Source: Odontesthes bonariensis
Taxonomy: Eukaryota; Chordata; Actinopteri; Atheriniformes; Atherinopsidae
Length of the DNA stretch: 64,000 nt
Direction: 5' to 3'
NCBI RefSeq assembly: GCF_027942865.1
Contig: NC_134509.1
Span: 26,346,697 to 26,410,696 of the forward strand
Part shown: positions 30,480 through 43,490 of the stretch, one piece after another
How the letters are laid out: each line of letters begins with the position of its first letter
Numbering within the stretch: the stretch's first letter is position 1
The notes under the pieces: model-generated
What the model was told of the DNA's origin: nothing
Database searches by the model: none
The model's input: only the letters and a program-made list of their open reading frames with translations
Position numbers and translations under genes: made by a program

Positions 30480-33400
30480 CTACCGGCTCAGATTTGGCTG
30501 ACTTTCTTTCTTGTCTAAGCTGGGGAAAGAGCTCTGCTCCCAGCGGCCTATCATGGTACCCCTCATGCCTGCCTGGCACTTAGCGATGAGGTAGATTTTG
30601 CGGAGCACTGTGCGGCGCAGCAGGATGTAGACCCAGGGGTCGAGGATCTGGTTCCATGTGGCCAACCTGACTCCCAACACCAACAGGTTTTCGTAGTAGG
30701 GGAGGTTGTCCTTAATGGTTTTTGTGTTGGAGAGGATCCCCGACATCAGGCCAAAGATCTGAAGACAAGAAAGATTTACTTTGTCAGTAATTTCAAAGAA
30801 TAAAAACACATTTTTCACATAAATTGTTTTTAAATTCATTTAAATTATTTTATTTGTTTCTCTTTATATTCTTTTATGTATATTTAATGCTTCTTACAGT
30901 CCCTGCTGCAATTGTTTTATTTCTTTTATTTTATGTAAAGCACTTGAATTGTTTGTACATGAAATGTGCTATATAAATAAATTGGATTTGATTTGATTTG
31001 ATAAAAGCTCAAATTTCTCAAAAATATCAACTTTGCTGTAGCAGCAGCAAAAGATTTCACATGTTAAAATCATCCTGTGGTATTTTCTGTGACATAGCTG
31101 TGCATTCAAACATTCAACTCAACAGCAGTTAAGACTATTATTAATATTAAAAGAAGGCTGAGTGATACCAAACATTTATCTGAACTGAAAAGCCTTGTTT
31201 CAATTAGTTTCAAAGTGGTTTTTGATAACAAAAACAAATGACAATCCCCAATACACAAAAATGTGTTACTCTATCATGTTAGGGAGAACAATACATCTGA
31301 TAACTCAGTAACACAAATGTAAGGGTAAATAGTAGAACTTTCACCAACTGAAAACATTTGAAGCATCATGAAAAAGAAACTACAACAAAAAGACCCAAGA
31401 CTGTTGAGCTCTTAATCAGATAAGATCAAAAAGGTCCAGCAGCTGGTCTCCTCGGTTCCCAGATGTTTACAGACTTTTGTTAGAAGAAGAGGAGATGCAA
31501 CATAGTGGGATACATGGACCTGTGCCAACATTTTTGGGATGTGCTGCGGCAATCAAACTCAAGCTGAGCTAATTCTTTTTCATGAACTGGTAAAATTAAT
31601 GATAATAATGATATAATATCGGTTCGTGAGATGATCAAATCCATACATTCTGTTTTCATTTACATTTTACACAGCATCCCAACTTTTCTGGAATTGGGGC
31701 TGTATATGGCTTTGCTGTAGTAGTAGTGCCAGAATTCACAGACGAAAATAGTGAGGTCACACCCTGTCATCATACCAAAAACAAGGACCGAACAACGTAA
31801 ATTGGGTCTGTGTTGTTCAGTTCTGAAATGCTGTCAACAGGTTTATTTGTCATGGGGTTTAAGAGCAGTTGTGCCGTTTCTTACAGTCCCTACACAGCTG
31901 CTATGTGACTGATCTAAGCAGGGGCAAAGTTCCTCATTATTCTTTTTATACATTTCTTCCAGTTTTTTCCTTTGTAAAAAAAAGCTGTTATTTCTACTAG
32001 CTTTTGTATCAGCACATCATATTTTGATAGTTTATGTCAAGACAAAAGATGTTTACATTGACAATTCTAGTTGCAACTTTTCACCCTTCTTTTATTCATA
32101 CAGGACTCAGACATCATCATGAAATCAAACTGGGTACTTTTGCCCGTAATCTCGGATCATACTTTAAATAACATTGTGTTTAAATAAAGAAGAACCCTGC
32201 TGTCCAGCTGTTACTGTCATTATTATCACAGCAATGTTCCTATATTTAGTTTACTTAGGGCTCAATAACTTGTTTAAAAGTTGTTCACAGGTGGTTGTAA
32301 CAAAAGATCGGAAGTAAAGGAATATTACAAGTAATATTTATCAAATTTTTCATGGTAAGTTGTTTCCTTTTTTGTTTAAAGAAATATAAGATCAACATGC
32401 AAGATTTTACAGTGTAGGCACTGACTGCACCTACTGAGTGAGTGTCTGTGATCAATGCTTGCTACTAAATGTATTTAATTTCTATATAGTGCTTTTTTTT
32501 GTCTTGCTAACCACTCAAAGCAATTAACATAACAGCCCCATTCATACGGCACTTCATGTTCCATATATAGAACATTATTATCTATCTATCATAGATGTAT
32601 TCACATGAGCACATCAGAAGCATTTGTGAAGATCAGAATCTCACGCGACACTCGTAGACTGGAGAAGCCAGAGTTCAAACCATTAAAACTTGGTGGATGA
32701 CTGCTCTATTTCTAGTTATCATTTTTATTCCATTCCTATTTGACTCATATGTGCTGAAAGCAATGGTAAAGAAAACAAATAAGACCAGAAACTTCCCAGT
32801 CTTTCTTACACAGTGGCATTTGGTGTTTTGAATCTGATGCTAATTTAACACTTTCATTAAATGACAGAATCAAATATCAGATGATTAAACTTCTAGTCAG
32901 ACTAAAGTTAGGTAAATCTAAGCTAAAGTTATTCTTCTATCACAATTGGAATACAACAATGACGGAGATTTCCACTGAGCACATTCTGAGCATGCTCACA
33001 TATTTCTAAGAAGAGGTTGATCATGTAGTTGTGTAAACACCTTTGTGAGTTTTTATGGATAAAAGCTTCAAAGACAGAAAACTGTGAAACACAAATACTG
33101 AACATTATGGTGGATTTGTTTATTTTCAAGGATAGCCCCTTGAGATGCATCATCTCATCTCATCTCATCATCTTTAAACTCATCCCCAACTTTGCTTCCC
33201 CCTCGTTGCACTTCCTAATACTCACCAGCAGAGGGCACCAGCAGATGCACGAGGTGACCATGATACCCACCAGCTGCACCACCATCTCAATGTCATGGGA
33301 CCTGGCTGAGTGATGGGAGCCGGGCTGCCTACGGAGCCGGGCCAGCACCAGTGTCAGTCCACTGATTGTGTTACACACCAGCGCCACAGCTAGTGAGGTC

Positions 33401-34077
33401 AGACCAAGTCCAGAGAACAGCGCCACAAATGCCACATCCTCCTTTTTAGTTTCATTGAGCACTTTGATGAAGCACCATGTCTTTCGGCCCTGATAGGTGT
33501 ACGAGCCGAGCTGAAAGCATGGCAGCAAGGCCACACATAAAGCTGCCAGCCAGATGACAGCCAGGCAGACCTTTGAGCGCGTTTTGGTGACCAAGGATGA
33601 GTGCAGCAACGGTTTAGTAACACCAAGGCATCGCTCTACAGCCATGGCACAGCCCATGAAGAGTGGACATAGGCCGAAAAACACCATGCAGCCACCCAGG
33701 AACTGGCACAAGTGATAAGGAGGATCAGGGTTAGGAGGGCTCGCAGCTTGATAGAGGTAGAGTCGGATGACCAGGGATCCAGCAATAACATGGCCTATGA
33801 AGTCTGTAAACACCAGTGAAGTGGCAAACAGAAGGAATGTAGCTTTAGAACGCCGGCGCTGAAGGGAGTATGCGTTAGCCAAGATGAAGAGAGCCACAAC
33901 ATTGGAGATGATGCCCAATGTCATGCACAATATGACAACAGGCTTCACAGAGGTGACATTTCCCTGCTGTGAATGAGCTTCATTGGCCACCATGTCCTCC
34001 ACCGTGCCTCCACTAGCATTAATCAGACGAGGGAGGAGCGGGGAGGCCGAAGAGTTATAGTGGCTCAAAGCGAACAT
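30480..34077 (-). CDS. ptger1: Prostaglandin E2 receptor EP1-type
   Basis: Seven-pass G-protein-coupled receptor at the plasma membrane; EP1 binds PGE2 and signals mainly through calcium. Coding exons 34077-33226 (852 nt) and 30758-30480 (279 nt) join in phase 0 to give 376 aa. The intron falls in TM6, the usual place in prostanoid receptors. N-glycosylation sites are at N8, N20 and N40. TM3 carries ERC in place of DRY ([12 protein letters not shown]), extracellular loop 2 has the prostanoid WCFI motif, and TM7 has R315, the ligand-carboxylate arginine, and DPW ([12 protein letters not shown]). [20 protein letters not shown] and [11 protein letters not shown] match EP1 rather than FP. No defect seen. 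The nearest upstream ATGs belong to a short out-of-frame leader ORF. Confidence 0.93.
30840..31012 (+). mobile_element. LINE 3' tail fragment in the ptger1 intron
   Basis: TGTAAAGCACTTGAATTG followed by GTGCTATATAAATAAA and a (GATTT)n tail, the standard 3' end of several fish L2/CR1-like LINEs. No coding part remains. Confidence 0.5.
31013..33225. other. Rest of the ptger1 intron
   Basis: Non-coding. The stretch 31300-31706 ends in CACAGCATCCCAACTTTTCT and GGAATTGGGGCTG, a terminus common to a fish DNA transposon family (hAT-like; uncertain), without a matching left end. A (TCATC)n run lies at 33144-33172. Nothing else was recognised. Confidence 0.45.
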
Positions 34078-34118
34078 CTCTGAGCGCCAAAGTTCATGGG
34101 GTCCATAGTTGAGAGGCG
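34078..34118 (-). promoter_or_regulatory. ptger1 leader, part of coding exon 1
   Basis: A pyrimidine-rich acceptor, TTTCTCTTGCAG, ends just before 34118, so the coding exon starts here with 41 nt of leader. An ATG in it is out of frame with the receptor. Confidence 0.55.
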
Positions 34119-34947
34119 CTGCAAGAGAAATTAGATAAACATGTGGTTTGAAAAGTGCCAGTATGAATTAGTTCAACTGTTGACATCAAAAGAATATTTG
34201 TGAATTTTGCATAAACTGGAAGCTAAAGATTCAATGAAAAACATCAATAAATTAGAGGAGCAATAAAGATATAAACCCAAATAAACATGCATTGTAAGGA
34301 ATTTAGATAATTTAGTAAACGCTCTGCAACATATTGCCTCAAAAACACCAAATGAGGGAATAAATTTGAAAGGAATGTTTTTAATCTTTGTAGCAGAGGA
34401 GCACTGAGCCTTTAATGGTTTGCAGGTTTACAATAACTGAAAGAGCTTAACTTTTGTTTTTGAATCTGCCCTGCTGAAAGATGCAGAATATTAGAACACA
34501 GTAGAGTTGGAAATGATGTCTTACTATTTAGTATTACTTTGCTGGTCAAACAGACCTTTCTGGCTCAAATCTCTTCCAGACTGAGGTCTTAATTCTTTAG
34601 AGTAGCAACTGCAGTGTTTTAGATCAGATTACCAAGAAGCAGAATGTTATGCAAATCGACCAAAGAAACCTGCATTTTCTGCACCACTGCAGACCAATGA
34701 CCAGTTTCCACTTTGTTAATTCTAGTAAAATAGGAATGGATATTTGTACTGATTGCAGTATATTCTGCTCCTGAACATATAGATATAAAACTACATAAAC
34801 GGTATCTGTTAAATAATTCTCATTAAGAATTTAAATACAAATTCAACTCAGTTTTCGCTTTCATTCTCTGGTTATTTTTGTACCGCAGAAAAACTTATTA
34901 ACTAATTATTTTAATTTAATTTTAAACAAAACTGAGAAAAGGCTCAC
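34119..34947. other. Probable first ptger1 intron
   Basis: AT-rich sequence bounded by a donor CATTG... TATATTG|GTGAGCC (exon side ends 34948) and the acceptor at 34119-34121. No other feature. Confidence 0.4.
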
Positions 34948-35245
34948 CAATATAGTAGGTCGGATACACTTCTTGTTTTTTTGCAAAGCAAATATTCAGA
35001 GGTACTCCAAGCAGCGCGTCTTTACAACAAATGCAAAAGTCCGGGAACAAATAAAGAAAATGTGTTTTTCCTAAAGATCAGAAGTCACGTATCCCCTTAG
35101 TTAAATCCACCGATGCAGGAAAAATGAAGGCATCGATATCCCTCAAGGAGCATTTTCCAATACAGACTTCATCTGTCCGTGCCATGGTGGCTTGAACATG
35201 TGAGGGATCCCCACTGACGCTGAGACACCGTGTCGTGTTTTTATA
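34948..35245 (-). promoter_or_regulatory. ptger1 TATA promoter and leader exon
   Basis: Minus-strand CTATAAAAAC (TATA box, 35245-35238) predicts transcription from about 35215. The exon would end at the donor at 34948, giving roughly 265 nt of leader. It contains a 35-codon uORF (35185-35078). Confidence 0.5.
35078..35185 (-). CDS. Upstream ORF in the ptger1 leader, 35 aa
   Basis: Starts in a perfect Kozak context, GCCACCATGG, and stops at TGA (35080-35078) before the leader donor. The predicted peptide begins MARTDEVCIGKC and has no known motif. In such a position it would be expected to lower translation of the receptor. It is real only if the leader exon is as inferred. Confidence 0.35.
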   Translation of the reverse strand: MARTDEVCIGKCSLRDIDAFIFPASVDLTKGIRDF

Positions 35246-35249
35246 GCGC

Positions 35250-36480
35250 GCTTCTTCAGTCTGTGTGGGCGTCTCTGCTGCTGTGCGCCTCCTGAGTCAA
35301 GTTCACGTCTGCTGTGCTGCAGTCTGTTTACATTGGATGTTCGACCACTGCCAGTAAGCGCAATTTAACGTCGTTGGTCACTTTATGTCACACCTACTCT
35401 TCCTCAGTATTATCTCAAATATTTTAGGCCTGTTTTATCTCAGCTGCTCAGACTCAGTCTCCCAAATGTCCTCCTAACTTGAAGAGTTGGTCATTAAAAG
35501 GTTAATAAGCTTTGCTTTGCTGAGATCAGTTTGTGGTGAAGATGGTTTTAAGCTCCTGGATCGATTTGAACAGATTCAGTTGCATTGCATGCATTAATAT
35601 TTCTTCTGTTTAGTGCGCAACAATGCGCTCAAAATAACCTCTGGAGTATCAGTTGTCCAGAAGGATCCTGCACATTATGGATGAGCTGTGCAGCAGTCAA
35701 CAGAATTGAATGAAAAAAGAAAGAAAAACAGATGAGGATGAATGACGGCATATTTGTTTTGCATTTCTAGACCAGTTTGTTATTTGAACATTTTTTGGAA
35801 AAATATGGAAAAGTCATATTCACTTACAAACGGGCCAGATGTTCCTCAAGGACATGTTTGTCCTTCTGGTTTCTGGAGCTGCATGAGCAAAATATCCTCA
35901 GTTTTTGTCTGTTTGAGTGACACAGAGAAGGTGTTTATGCACCGTTCCTGCAAACTGGGTACAGGTGGTCATGTTTGCTCTAATTTTACAAGAACCTGGC
36001 AAGATTTAGACATTCTTGCACAGTCTGTGGTTTAAAGACAACATTTAAAATTGGCCGCTGGCTTACAGGAACGAGAGCAGAGGCAAAAGCACTGACACAA
36101 AGATTGGTTTATTTTTTTAAAGACAGACACCTGCAGGATGACTTTTTATAAAAGGTCTTTTACATGAATAAACATGAATAAAGACATGAATAAACATTGA
36201 GGTGGCCTTATCGAACTTAGTGCATCTTGGAAAAGAGGAGAAGTTAATAGAGAATAAACATTAAATAATTCAATATTTTTCTGATCTTAATCTTGGTCTT
36301 AATGACATGCAGGCAGGTCTGCAAGGCCGTGTGTTGGGAATGTCCGCACTGCACAGAGCAACATGACAAGTCAGATTGCCAAAGTCATTAAAATTCATGT
36401 TGAGGCGAGCATGAATATGTTAACAATCTGTAACTCTGTAACAAGACAACACCAAAGTAGAAAAGCAAGAGTAAAAGTAA
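35250..36480. other. No gene recognised, upstream of ptger1
   Basis: Upstream flank. The 97-codon plus ORF 35742-36035 has no recognisable motif or splice context. No repeat family recognised. Confidence 0.4.
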
Positions 36481-36599
36481 AAGTTAAAGGCATTTAATCT
36501 ACCTTTTTTTTTTATTTTAGGATTTTTTTTGGGTTCTGGTGTGCCTTGTTGGAAAGTTGCTCAACAGAAAGTCAGGGCCAAAAGAAGGGAAAGACAATC

Positions 36600-36705
36600 A
36601 GAAAAGGGCTCCAAGCTGAGATGTGAACCCAGGGTGGCTGTGTTGAGGAGCTTCAGCCTCTCTACATGGGGCACTTGCTCAACCAGGTGAGCTACCCGGC
36701 ACCCC
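36600..36705 (-). mobile_element. Second tRNA-derived SINE family, diverged copy
   Basis: In reverse complement: GGGGTGCCGGGTAGCTCACC, then TGGTTGAGCAAGTGCCCCAT, and a decayed B-box GGGTTCACATCT. A-box TAGCTCACCTGG. A better copy is at 60836-61030. The 3' part is diverged. Confidence 0.6.
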
Positions 36706-38558
36706 AATCCACCATTTCCTGTATAGAATGCAATCAAAATGAAAATCCAGATTCTAAGGACGACAGAGTTTTAATGACAACAAAGTTCATCAGGATTGTA
36801 GCTCAGGTGTTAAAAAGCAGAACATTAACTTTCACATTTTTGTTTGGATTTTTCCCTTTTCTTTGTGTTAACCTCATACTGTCATAAAGTGAAAAACTTA
36901 AATAAAATGCCCGAGAAAATACCCCCCCCAAAAAAACAAAAAACAAAAACAAAGTCAATGCTCAGGAAGCAATGACCATACAAGTCCAGGGTAAGAGTTG
37001 CTTAAATGTTTTGAACTGACTGATAATGCTTGAAAAACCACTGAACAAAACCTCTTACAAAATGTATTATTCTCACACATTTCTCTGCTCTCAGAGAGCA
37101 GAGAAATGTGTTACTCAGTACGCCAGTTACAGTTACAATTACTCAGTAACTGTAAAACAAAACAGAAGCTTTTTACTGTGAGTTTATGCACAATCAGTTC
37201 TGATGAAGCAGCTGTTTTTGTTAAAGCCCAAAGAGGGAGCTCACACTTGATCAGCCATATGAAGCTACTGCTAAGCCAACTTCATAGATCTCAGCAGCAC
37301 ATCTGAAAAGGCTTGTTTCAGTGTGTGTTGGTCCTGGACTGAATATTCATGTCTGTCATTTTTTCCTTCCAAGTCCCTCTTTACAATCAAGTGTTTGGCC
37401 GCCATTGTGTGTTTTCCCTCCAGCTCCAAATCGAGACCCCATTGCCCCCATTTTCCAGAAAAATCACTTTATAAGTGGTGCCATTTGGCCTCTGCGATCC
37501 ACTGGCTGGTCCAATACTAAGTCTAGGGTTTATGATTTTGAAGGTCCTTTTTACAGCATTTCCCTTTCCAATCACCGCAATGTGAAAAAACCCAAAGACT
37601 GCATACCTAATGATCTCAGAAGCACCCTGAGATACAGTAAATATGTTCCTTAGATTGCTGAAGTCAAGAGTAAGGTTTCTCTCCATTCTAATGTAATATT
37701 GAAGAAAATATTCCATCTTGGCTTGTGGACTCAAATTTCCTCCACCACAACTGTCTGATGGCTCGTCTCTTTGCCCAGTTTGCCAAAATATTCCAAACAG
37801 CACATACCTGAATGTTATCGATTTATTATTTCTTGCCATCTCAGTCTTTTGGAAACTGACAGGAGTTTGGCACTTTCTTAAATTCAAAATATTATTGCAG
37901 AATATGATAGAAATTCATTCCTGTGTGAAAATACCTATCACAGCTACAGTGTGCTCGTCACATTGAGATGTCTGATGTCTTCAAAGTGGCAAAGGTAACC
38001 ATGGTGCGTGCATTCCTCGCTGACATTTCATGGCTTTTATGAGTGGAAAGCAGCACACTATCTATCTGGGCGCCTCAGAAACTGCTCGCCAAAAATGAAA
38101 CGGTGGAACGTTCACATATGAGTATTCAGCTGCAAGAAGACAAGCACGCTGTCAGAAACAAGCTCAACTGCTGTTTTAAAACTGTCTGACTGTCTGGCTG
38201 GACCCCAGAGGCAATTTTTAATATTCAGTTGCTTTTATTGCCCACCGCATGTTTCAAATTCTGCAAAAGAGGGCTTGCTGACTGTGCCATGAGAAACTGC
38301 AAAATCACAACAAGATGTCATCCTGTCTGGATGGTGTAAAACTAGAGACTTTGTTAAGGCTGATTTTTATGTCTCCTGCGGTGATAACTCTTAAAAAGAA
38401 TCATCATGCTCTTAAGTGAAGATATATGATGCAGATTTCAAGTCAAAAGGCTAAGTTCAACAAGAGGAATTTAAAATTGGGCCAGAGCTGTTGCGATATC
38501 AGTGTTTAACAGTTTCACAAAACAGTGTAACGATAATGGTATGAATTGCGTGACATTA
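36706..38558. other. No gene recognised
   Basis: Holds a 37-bp near-perfect palindrome at 37075-37111 and a 166-codon minus ORF at 37387-37887. That ORF has no known domain, and a 110-codon plus ORF overlaps it. I cannot support a gene. Confidence 0.4.
37075..37111. repeat. 18-bp palindrome with 1-nt centre
   Basis: Arms ACACATTTCTCTGCTCTC and its exact reverse complement, separated by a single A. It would form a cruciform or hairpin. Further short inverted bits (GTTACAG/CTGTAAC-like) follow. Confidence 0.95.
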
Positions 38559-38775
38559 AGAGTACGATCAGATTTATTTGTCATACACAAAATTTGTTCT
38601 CTTCTTTTAACCCATCCAGGTTGGCACCTGAACACACACAGGGGCACACACTCACAGAGACAGATGCCATACACTGGAGCAGTGGGCAGCCACGCCCGGG
38701 GAGCATGGGGGTACGGTGCCTTGCTCAAGGCTCAAGGGCACGTCAGCTGTAGCAAGGAGGTGGACTGACACCCCT
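38559..38775 (+). repeat. Dispersed repeat family R, copy 1
   Basis: GATCAGATTTATTTGTCATA at the left, then CACACACTCACAGAGACAGA and TGCCTTGCTCAAGG near the right. A second copy is at 52780-52990. Lacks TIRs; looks like a retroposon fragment often found in fish genomes, class unassigned. Confidence 0.6.
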
Positions 38776-40380
38776 CCAGCTGTCAGCTTCACCAATCTTT
38801 GAGTGAATGCTGCAGCGGCACGCATCAATGAAGTCATCCCACTAGACGCGTGTAGAAAGCCCCCTATAAGCCCCCCGATAGCCCCTAATAACAGCAACAC
38901 GGCAGCTATGAGCTAACAGTGCAATAGTACGCGTTCAGTCATTAATTCGTCTTAAAGTATTGGTAAAATAAAGAAATGCAAACCACCTCCTCCATTCAAT
39001 AAACTCTGTTAACTTTAATCCTCCCTGTTCAGTGTCTCTTAGGTCTGAGTTATTTTGAGGCGGCTAACAACCTAGCCGTGACACTTATGAGCAGTCAGGG
39101 TCTTACCTGCAGTAGACACCACTGCAAGCACATTAAGCACATGATTTGTAAAGAAGCTGCTAATAATGTAGTACCACAGAACGCAAAGTATAATCTTTCT
39201 CATTATTTACACATTTTTGTAGCTGTACTTAGCAATAGTTACAGTCATCTGCAGTGTAGTCATATACTTAAATAATAGGGATGTTGGGCATCTTGTCTTC
39301 ACAACAGATCATCTTCTAATAAAAGCACTCGGCTGTGAAATGAGAAGTACATACAGACAAATGAAAATTTCCCCTGACTTTTGTTTGATCCTGAAGACAA
39401 CCATCCTCCTTTATGTTAGATTTCACACCACATTAGGCTTACTGTATTTTAATGGTGCCATTATAACAGTAAAATATTATTTAAATGTAGCAGTACTTGG
39501 CCATAAAAGAGTTCAGTAAAGACAGCAACTTCCTGTGGTCTTTCTGTGTGTGAAGACTGAAATGGAGCAGGATGTCACAGTAACTACACTCTCCATTATG
39601 AGCCTGTAAAAGTTATGGTCTGTGTTGGGATTTAATTACAGTGGAATGCTAACCTCATGGCAATCCAGGCACACAAAGATGCATCATGTTTTAATTGTGA
39701 GCATTCATTCATATGCAGGATTAAAAACACTCTCTTTAATGATTAACTTCCTGTAGACATCTGTTTTCCTTTAAAGATTTTTATAATTCAATTCTCCCTG
39801 TCATTTCTTCCAAAGTGTTGTCAAACACCACTTATTGTTATGAAAAAGTGGGAAAATGATAATCATTGACTTTTCCCAGCATATTAAAAAAATTTCGTTC
39901 GGTCCTGCGAATAAGTGACTTGAAGTAACTTGAACAATATCACATAGAAAATTAGCATTTTCAACCATTCATTGAACTAAAATAATCAAGAGAAGTTACA
40001 GTGCTTTTATGGAAATAGTTACACTCCTGGATTTGAACCCTTCTATGATCTCTTTTGGCTCAAATAACTTGCAACTGCATAATTGCTCACTAGAGAGTCA
40101 TTAGCTTGCATTTTTACATGCTTATTTCCTGTAAGTAATGCTTGTTTCAAATTCCTTACATTGCAATGGGATCCAAACCTGTATTTTGACTTGACTGTTC
40201 ATTTACCCTCTGTTTTTTCCTCCTTCAATCTTTCCTTTGTGGTTTTGACAGTATGCAGAATCATTATCCTGTTGAAATCCCCACTTCCTGTTAAACTTGA
40301 ATTTCAAGACAAATGAACACATTTTTTGTTTTGTTTTTACCAGTTGACAATTTCAAGAAATTTTTGATATGATACAGAAT
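38776..40380. other. No gene recognised
   Basis: AT-rich DNA without a credible ORF, RNA gene or recognised repeat. Confidence 0.4.
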
Positions 40381-40790
40381 TTGTTGATTGCAGGATGCCC
40401 GGTCATTGAGACAGCTAAGCAACCCCAAACCATAACATTTCCACCACCACAGCTGGCTAGAGGTTCTTCTCTTGATATGCTCGGTGTCAAGAGGCATTTG
40501 TAATAAATCAACCAGCAAAGTACAAATTTCTTTATTCTACAGTCTACGGCACAGAATGAGACAAAAGTCAGTTCTATGCTGGGAAGCTTCCCAGATGAGT
40601 AAATCAGGCATAAAAATGTACTTATGTAGCCAAGCAAATATTCCAAAACTATCCTTGTGTATGATAGCAAAGACATGCCTCCATTTAAATTCAAATTTCT
40701 TGTTGAGTTACCTGTAAATCCTTTGAAAGGTTTTAAGGTCCTGGAACCCCCCCCCCCCTCAATCACACCTGCTTGATTTGCTGAGGTGTT
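40380..40790 (-). mobile_element. Possible Tc1-like transposase remnant
   Basis: In the minus-strand frame near 40490-40390 the peptide piece CGGGNVMVWGCLAVS resembles the conserved GGGSVMVWGC block of Tc1 transposases. The rest is decayed and no terminal repeats were found. Confidence 0.45.
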
Positions 40791-43380
40791 CTAGATGAAT
40801 TAACAGACAGACCCAAACAGACAAGGACTTAATACAGCAACACACTGTCGGATATGTTCACTGGAAACCACACTGTGTGAGAAGCATTTGATGATCCTGG
40901 CTGAATTGTAGTACGATGTACACACTCTAAGCATCACAGTGACATAAAGTTTTATGAACTGAAGAACTGTAAAACAGCGGCATTATTTATGACTATGTGT
41001 TAATGTGTTCACTAGTTTGCCACTTACTTTTAATATCTTATATTTTCCTCCACACTGCGTCTTTCTTTGATAGGTCTGAGCTGGATGACATATCATACAG
41101 ACGAGGCCTCTGTTGCTACAACTTAGTTTGAATTCCACGAGTTATGTTTATCTCACTTGGCTTCCTTCTACACTGTTCAGCTTTATTGTGGCTTTTATCA
41201 TTTTCATGACTCCATGCCCAGTCCTATTGAGTGATTGGGAGACTCAAGTAACAGCAGCAGACAATGACACTGTTCGTCTTTGAACATTTCAGAAAATGTG
41301 ATGTAAGAACACGTTTAGGGTCTTAAGATGGTCATCTTTCATCTGGTACGGCCCAAAATCGTGCAGTGTTTGCTGGGTATTAGAGACCTGTTGGATCTTG
41401 GCGTGATGATGTCACACGCTTCAGTAACAGAGATAGCTGCAGACTTTAGACAGGTTCCCACTTCCTTAAGAGGGTCTAATCAACGGCACCTAATCTGGAA
41501 CCCCTGGTTCTAATTTTATGGCTTTGAAGAGATTCTGTACACAGAGGTTTACTTAATTTCTTAGTCATTACTGTTTTATTTTTATTTTTTATAAATTCAA
41601 AAGCTAAGAAAATATTTATTTGTATAATTTACCTAGTTCTGTATTATCTTTTCGTTTCAAAGATAATTAAGTGTCAAATGTCTTCAAACATGTTGATATA
41701 AAAGATATGATAAAAGATTTCTGGCTACTTAACTATTTCCTGTGACTGTTTCCAGCTGCTTTTTTTGCAGTAAATTACATAAATGTTTATTGATCATTGT
41801 TTTCAGAATATGATCATTTGCTCCATTTGATCATTTTATCTTCAGATTTCCTCCTGAATAACTAATGTTATGTATTCTCTAAATTCACAGAATATAGCTC
41901 ATGTGTTTCCTTTAACAGTTGAATGTCAGTCTGTTTAAATTCAGCAGCTTAACAGCTGCTATGAAATACATCGAGTGCAGAATTTTTGACGATTTAACAG
42001 CCGAATAAAACTTCCACTCAGTTGTCATCATGGAGAAAAAAACTAAAACATTTTTGTGGCTTTTCCTCCTCACAAATCTTTCTCAGTGTCAAAACAAATT
42101 ACATTTTTTCATTGAAAACTTTAACGTTTACATCAGAACTAATTCTGCTCGAACTGCCTGAGCCAAATGAACCCATTTTTGTCACCACCGTGGTGAATCT
42201 ATATAGAAACTCTGGCTTTCTGCAGCTGTGTTGGCAGATGTGTCTGACTTGTGGAATGGTTAAGAACGTGACGCCCATCTGCTGAGACAGATGCGTGAAA
42301 TGCATGAAGGTAAATCATGTTTCGTAGGATCTGAAAAATTCAATTTCTTCTTACATTTCATGAAACTGAAAACAACTAAATGTGCAATAGCACCAGACTT
42401 TATCGATCTGTTGGAGCTATTAAGGGTTTTGAGGGAGACTAAACATATCTGCATTATCTGATCCACAACCCACATCATTTCATGTGGGCGGTGTGCTCTG
42501 ATATATGGGACGATAAAATGGAAGGGCTTGCTTCTGTGTAGTGATTAATGAGCAGTCTTGTCAGTGTGAATAAAAGCGGGGACGTGGTAATTAAAGTGGG
42601 TCTGCAGCGGAGGGTGATTTAAGAACCGCAGCCTGATTATCAAGTCAGCAAAATGTTATCAATAGGAAATAGTGACACAACAACAAACAACTCTCACACA
42701 AACACACAGTGGCTTAGTGTCACATACCCATGTCATCACACATTAAAACCTTCAAGGTGGGCCAGAATAGAGCTGCAAATATTGCCATCCTTTAACCTGA
42801 TTTGTACTGATATTACTCACATCATACTGACAGTATGATTGTAAATATTGATGAGATTAATTTGATCTCCATTAAGTCAAACTGACAATGTTTTTATGTA
42901 ATTGAATTTAATTGCCATTTTCTGCTTTAAGAGGTCTTTTAGAAACAATTGTTTCTAATGGGACCCAATGTATTCAATAAACTGTGTAATTGTATTTATC
43001 CCTTACTTTGGAGTGTGACATGTTGATTTTTGTGTTTGCATATGACTTGTTGATGTTTTTATTGTTACGTTGCTGATTGTTATTGAGTATTGGATCTTAT
43101 TAAGGGTTCCAAAGGTTCGGGCCAGGCTGACCTGTTGCTGTATACATGAAGAGTATGGCTGTTTCCTTGATCTAAGTCTTCTGATTGGGTTTGCTTTGCT
43201 TACATCCGGCCGTAGATTTGTGACCAAAAGATGCAAAAAGGAAGAGATACAAGAGCTCTTTTATACCAGCTGCCACTGGCTTTCTAAACAGTCTCATATG
43301 ATTGTTTTAGCGGCCTCACTATTCAATTTCCTTTCATTTGATCCCATGTTATTATGTATTATTTTGATGTATTGTTCACT
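40791..43380. other. No gene recognised
   Basis: AT-rich intergenic DNA. The 126-codon plus ORF 43070-43450 runs into a LINE-like tail and lacks a domain. Nothing else recognised. Confidence 0.4.
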
Positions 43381-43490
43381 GAGTGTGAACCTTCATGTTG
43401 CCATGAATGAGTTTTTTTCCAGCTGGCTGTACAACAAATGTCCCCCTTAGGGATAATAAAAATGCCTCGACCTTGACCTTAAATGGATGA
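43380..43490 (+). mobile_element. Possible LINE 3' end
   Basis: AACAAATGTCCCCCTTAGGG followed by ATAATAAAAATG, like the tail of several fish LINEs. No recognisable coding region upstream. Confidence 0.3.

Noticed and set aside
30480-34077. Calling the receptor PTGFR (FP)
   Set aside because: TM7 is similar in both, but the TM2, TM3, TM5 and TM6 motifs fit EP1 better.
36660-36705. A second tRNA gene
   Set aside because: Only the head of a SINE; the cloverleaf does not close and the B-box is decayed.
43070-43450. 126-codon plus ORF as a gene
   Set aside because: No domain; it runs into a LINE-like tail with AT-rich surroundings.
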